Of a stretch of DNA of 15,221 nucleotides, positions 13,922-15,221 are shown piece by piece. The stretch is taken from assembly GCA_947503585.1 (NCBI GenBank), contig CANNEJ010000007.1:1-15221 (forward strand). The letters are read 5' to 3'. A program made the translations under genes and the position numbers. The stretch is from Anaerolineales bacterium (GTDB taxonomy: Bacteria > Chloroflexota > Anaerolineae > Anaerolineales > UBA11657). The notes under the pieces are model-generated. The model worked only from the letters and a program-made list of their open reading frames with translations. It ran no database searches and was not told the origin of the DNA. Numbering within the stretch: position 1 is the first letter of the stretch; each line of letters opens with the position of its first letter.

Positions 13922-13961
13922 CTGCGCACGCAACCGTGCAGCTAGCGTGGCGCGTGCGCAG
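13922..13961. repeat. Perfect 10-bp inverted repeat with 20-base spacer, just after cdd
   Basis: The arms are CTGCGCACGC (13922-13931) and GCGTGCGCAG (13952-13961), exact reverse complements, starting 17 bases after the cdd stop on the transcribed strand. In RNA this would be a strong stem with a long loop. No U-tract follows, so it may protect the 3' end of the cdd mRNA, act with Rho, or be a protein-binding site. Confidence 0.5.
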
Positions 13962-13978
13962 CCCGCAGTGCAAGTGCG

Positions 13979-14395
13979 CTACACCAAATGCTGCGGGAGA
14001 AAGGCTTCCGGCAGCAATGCTGCCAGAGTGGTCATCAGGCGCACGCTGCCATCCGTATCAGCCAGGATGACAGTCATGTTGTAGCCAAACTCGGCCAGCA
14101 CCTGCCGACAAACGCCGCATGGTGCTCCTGCGCCGCGTGTGGCCACTGCGACGGCCACAAACTCGCGCTCGCCTTCCGACACGGCTTTGAAGACTGCGGT
14201 GCGCTCCGCGCACACGCCGGCGGGATAGGCAGCGTTCTCAACATTTACGCCGTCATAGATGCGGCCGGATGCGGCCAGCAAAGCTGCGCCCACCGGAAAT
14301 TTCGAGTAAGGCGCATACGCCCAGTCCATCGCCGCCACGGCGCGCTGCACCAGCTCAGCCTGCTGGTCGGCAGTTGGCGCGGCAGCCGCCGTCAC
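13979..14395 (-). CDS. cdd: Cytidine deaminase (Cdd, homotetramer type, 138 aa)
   Basis: Cdd converts cytidine and deoxycytidine to uridine and deoxyuridine in pyrimidine salvage. With the start used here, zinc ligands are C62 (in VCAER), C93 and C96 (in PCGVCRQ), and E64 is the catalytic proton shuttle. The substrate-binding NVENAAYP (N52, E54) and the YAPYSKFPVGAAL stretch (near 28-40) are classic. Length fits the short tetrameric form. The start is uncertain: GTG at 14393-14395 has AGGG seven bases upstream, while GTG at 14408-14410 would add five residues with only a weak site. An in-frame TGA lies further up. The gene begins about 48 bases after the glmU stop and is probably cotranscribed with it. 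Confidence 0.95.
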   Translation of the reverse strand: MTAAAAPTADQQAELVQRAVAAMDWAYAPYSKFPVGAALLAASGRIYDGVNVENAAYPAGVCAERTAVFKAVSEGEREFVAVAVATRGAGAPCGVCRQVLAEFGYNMTVILADTDGSVRLMTTLAALLPEAFLPQHLV

Positions 14396-14443
14396 ACCAC
14401 CACCCTGCACACAGGTTCTCGACCATCAAAAATGCTATCCATC

Positions 14444-15221
14444 TCAACTGCCTCCCGCGGGCTTTGCTTCCGGTGGCGTGCGCTTAATTACCCGCGCCGG
14501 CACACCCACAGCCAGTGCATCCGCCGGAACATCGTGCGTCACCACGGAACCCGCGCCAGTGCGGCCGCGTTCGCCAATCGATACCGGCGCCACGAGCAGT
14601 GTGTCACTGCCAATGTAGGCATCGTCGCCCACCACCGTGCGGTGCTTCTTCTGATCCATGCCAAAGTTGCAGGTGATCGTGCCGGCGCCGATGTTGGTGC
14701 GCGCACCAATCTGCGCATCGCCAATGTAACTGAAGTGTCCCATCTTCACGTCCGGGCCAAGGTAGGAGTTCTTGACCTCGCCAAAATTTCCCATGTGCAC
14801 GCCACGCGCCAGATGTGCACCCGCGCGCAAATGCGCAAAGGGGCCGATGCGCACGTCTTCTTCCACCACCGCCGACTCAATCACAGAGCATTCAATGCGG
14901 CAGTTCGCACCGACGCTGCTGTCACGCACAATACTGTTGGGGCCGATGGTGCTGTGCGCACCCACACTGGTGGTGCCGCACAAATGCGTGTTCGGCAGAA
15001 TGACGCAATCCGGAGCGAGCTGCACGCCCGGCTCAATGTAGGTACTTGCCGGATCCAGCAGGTGCACACCCGCCGCCATCCACTGCTGGTTGATGCGCAT
15101 GCGCAGCGCAGTCTCCGCCTCAGCCAAATGCGCGCGGGTATTAATGCCGATCAGCTCGTCGGTTGCACTCAGCTGCACACTTGCCACATTGCGTCGTTGC
15201 GCCACGGCCACGCCCACCAAA
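14444..15221 (-). CDS. glmU: GlmU, C-terminal half: UDP-GlcNAc pyrophosphorylase / glucosamine-1-phosphate acetyltransferase (5' end outside window)
   Basis: GlmU makes UDP-GlcNAc for peptidoglycan and surface glycans; the visible 258 residues cover the end of the uridyltransferase domain and the left-handed beta-helix acetyltransferase. Numbered from the edge, the linker GINTRAHLAEAETALRMRIN (25-44) and DPASTYIEPGV match GlmU. Hexapeptide repeats then follow. Likely active-site residues are R132 (in FAHLRAGAHL), K150 (in GEVKNS) and H162 (in MGHFSYIGDA, the catalytic base by comparison with E. coli). The block GAGTITCNFGMDQKKHRT has one extra residue and lacks the usual Tyr-Asp pair of NYDG. 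The protein ends GVPARVIKR plus a short tail, more like other hexapeptide acetyltransferases than E. coli GlmU. The frame is open through the right edge; the apparent TTG there is not a start. Confidence 0.92.
   Translation of the reverse strand, partial: LVGVAVAQRRNVASVQLSATDELIGINTRAHLAEAETALRMRINQQWMAAGVHLLDPASTYIEPGVQLAPDCVILPNTHLCGTTSVGAHSTIGPNSIVRDSSVGANCRIECSVIESAVVEEDVRIGPFAHLRAGAHLARGVHMGNFGEVKNSYLGPDVKMGHFSYIGDAQIGARTNIGAGTITCNFGMDQKKHRTVVGDDAYIGSDTLLVAPVSIGERGRTGAGSVVTHDVPADALAVGVPARVIKRTPPEAKPAGGS

Noticed and set aside
13542..13973. 143-codon minus-strand frame overlapping the start of recO and the cdd-recO gap
   Set aside because: Most of it is recO read in another frame; composition is Cys/His/Ala-rich without family resemblance, and recO in its own frame is unmistakable.
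14393..14410. AGGGTGG-like string near the cdd start resembling the T-box antiterminator motif
   Set aside because: Only the first half of the T-box core is matched, the ACCGCG part is absent, there is no leader around it, and cdd is not a T-box target. It serves better as a ribosome binding site.
1..15221. Mobile elements, CRISPR arrays, toxin-antitoxin or defence genes
   Set aside because: Every stretch over 200 bases is accounted for by a housekeeping gene; I saw no transposase or integrase motifs and no regularly spaced direct repeats.

Overview
The window reads as one edge-to-edge block of housekeeping genes, all on the minus strand. In transcription order (right to left) they are glmU (C-terminal half), cdd, recO, a fused glyQS, dnaG, the primary sigma factor gene, then nuoA-B-C-D-E-F and the N-terminal part of nuoG, which runs off the left edge. 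I see no transposase, integrase, phage gene, CRISPR array, tRNA or rRNA. The DNA is GC-rich, and the long plus-strand reading frames are antisense shadows of these genes.

Organism: cdd-recO-gly-dnaG-sigA is the order I know from Bacillota (cdd-era-recO-glyQ-glyS-...-dnaG-sigA). Here it lacks era, has glyQ and glyS joined into one chain, and is followed by a canonical complex I operon. Four protein features match, from memory and without a search, what I associate with Chloroflexota, most likely an Anaerolineae-like lineage: a primary sigma factor with an insert of about 150 residues between regions 1.2 and 2.1, an extra helix in sigma region 3, a DnaG zinc finger of the CFGxC type, and a GlmU ending like a sugar O-acetyltransferase. 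The phylum call is inference. It is probably an uncultivated organism.

Layout: 1-6141 holds nuoG(partial)-F-E-D-C-B-A, closely spaced except for a 70-base gap before nuoG. It encodes the peripheral arm of NADH:quinone oxidoreductase from NADH/FMN (NuoF) through the iron-sulfur chain (NuoE, NuoF, NuoG, NuoB) to the quinone site (NuoD/NuoB), plus one membrane subunit (NuoA). 6142-6252 is a short AT-rich gap. 6253-9866 holds sigA and dnaG 14 bases apart. 9963-12962 is glyQS. 13049-13816 is recO, with a good extended -10 box placed so that the mRNA would be leaderless. 13817-13978 is a non-coding gap with three inverted repeats. 13979-15221 holds cdd and glmU.

The genes join replication priming, transcription initiation, recombinational repair, glycyl-tRNA charging, pyrimidine salvage, UDP-GlcNAc synthesis and respiration, as is usual for core macromolecular-synthesis neighbourhoods. 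No clearly new system is present. The points worth a second look are gene architecture (GlyQS fusion, sigma inserts, unusual DnaG zinc finger) and small regulatory signals (leaderless recO promoter, stem-loops, AT-rich gaps before nuoA and nuoG).
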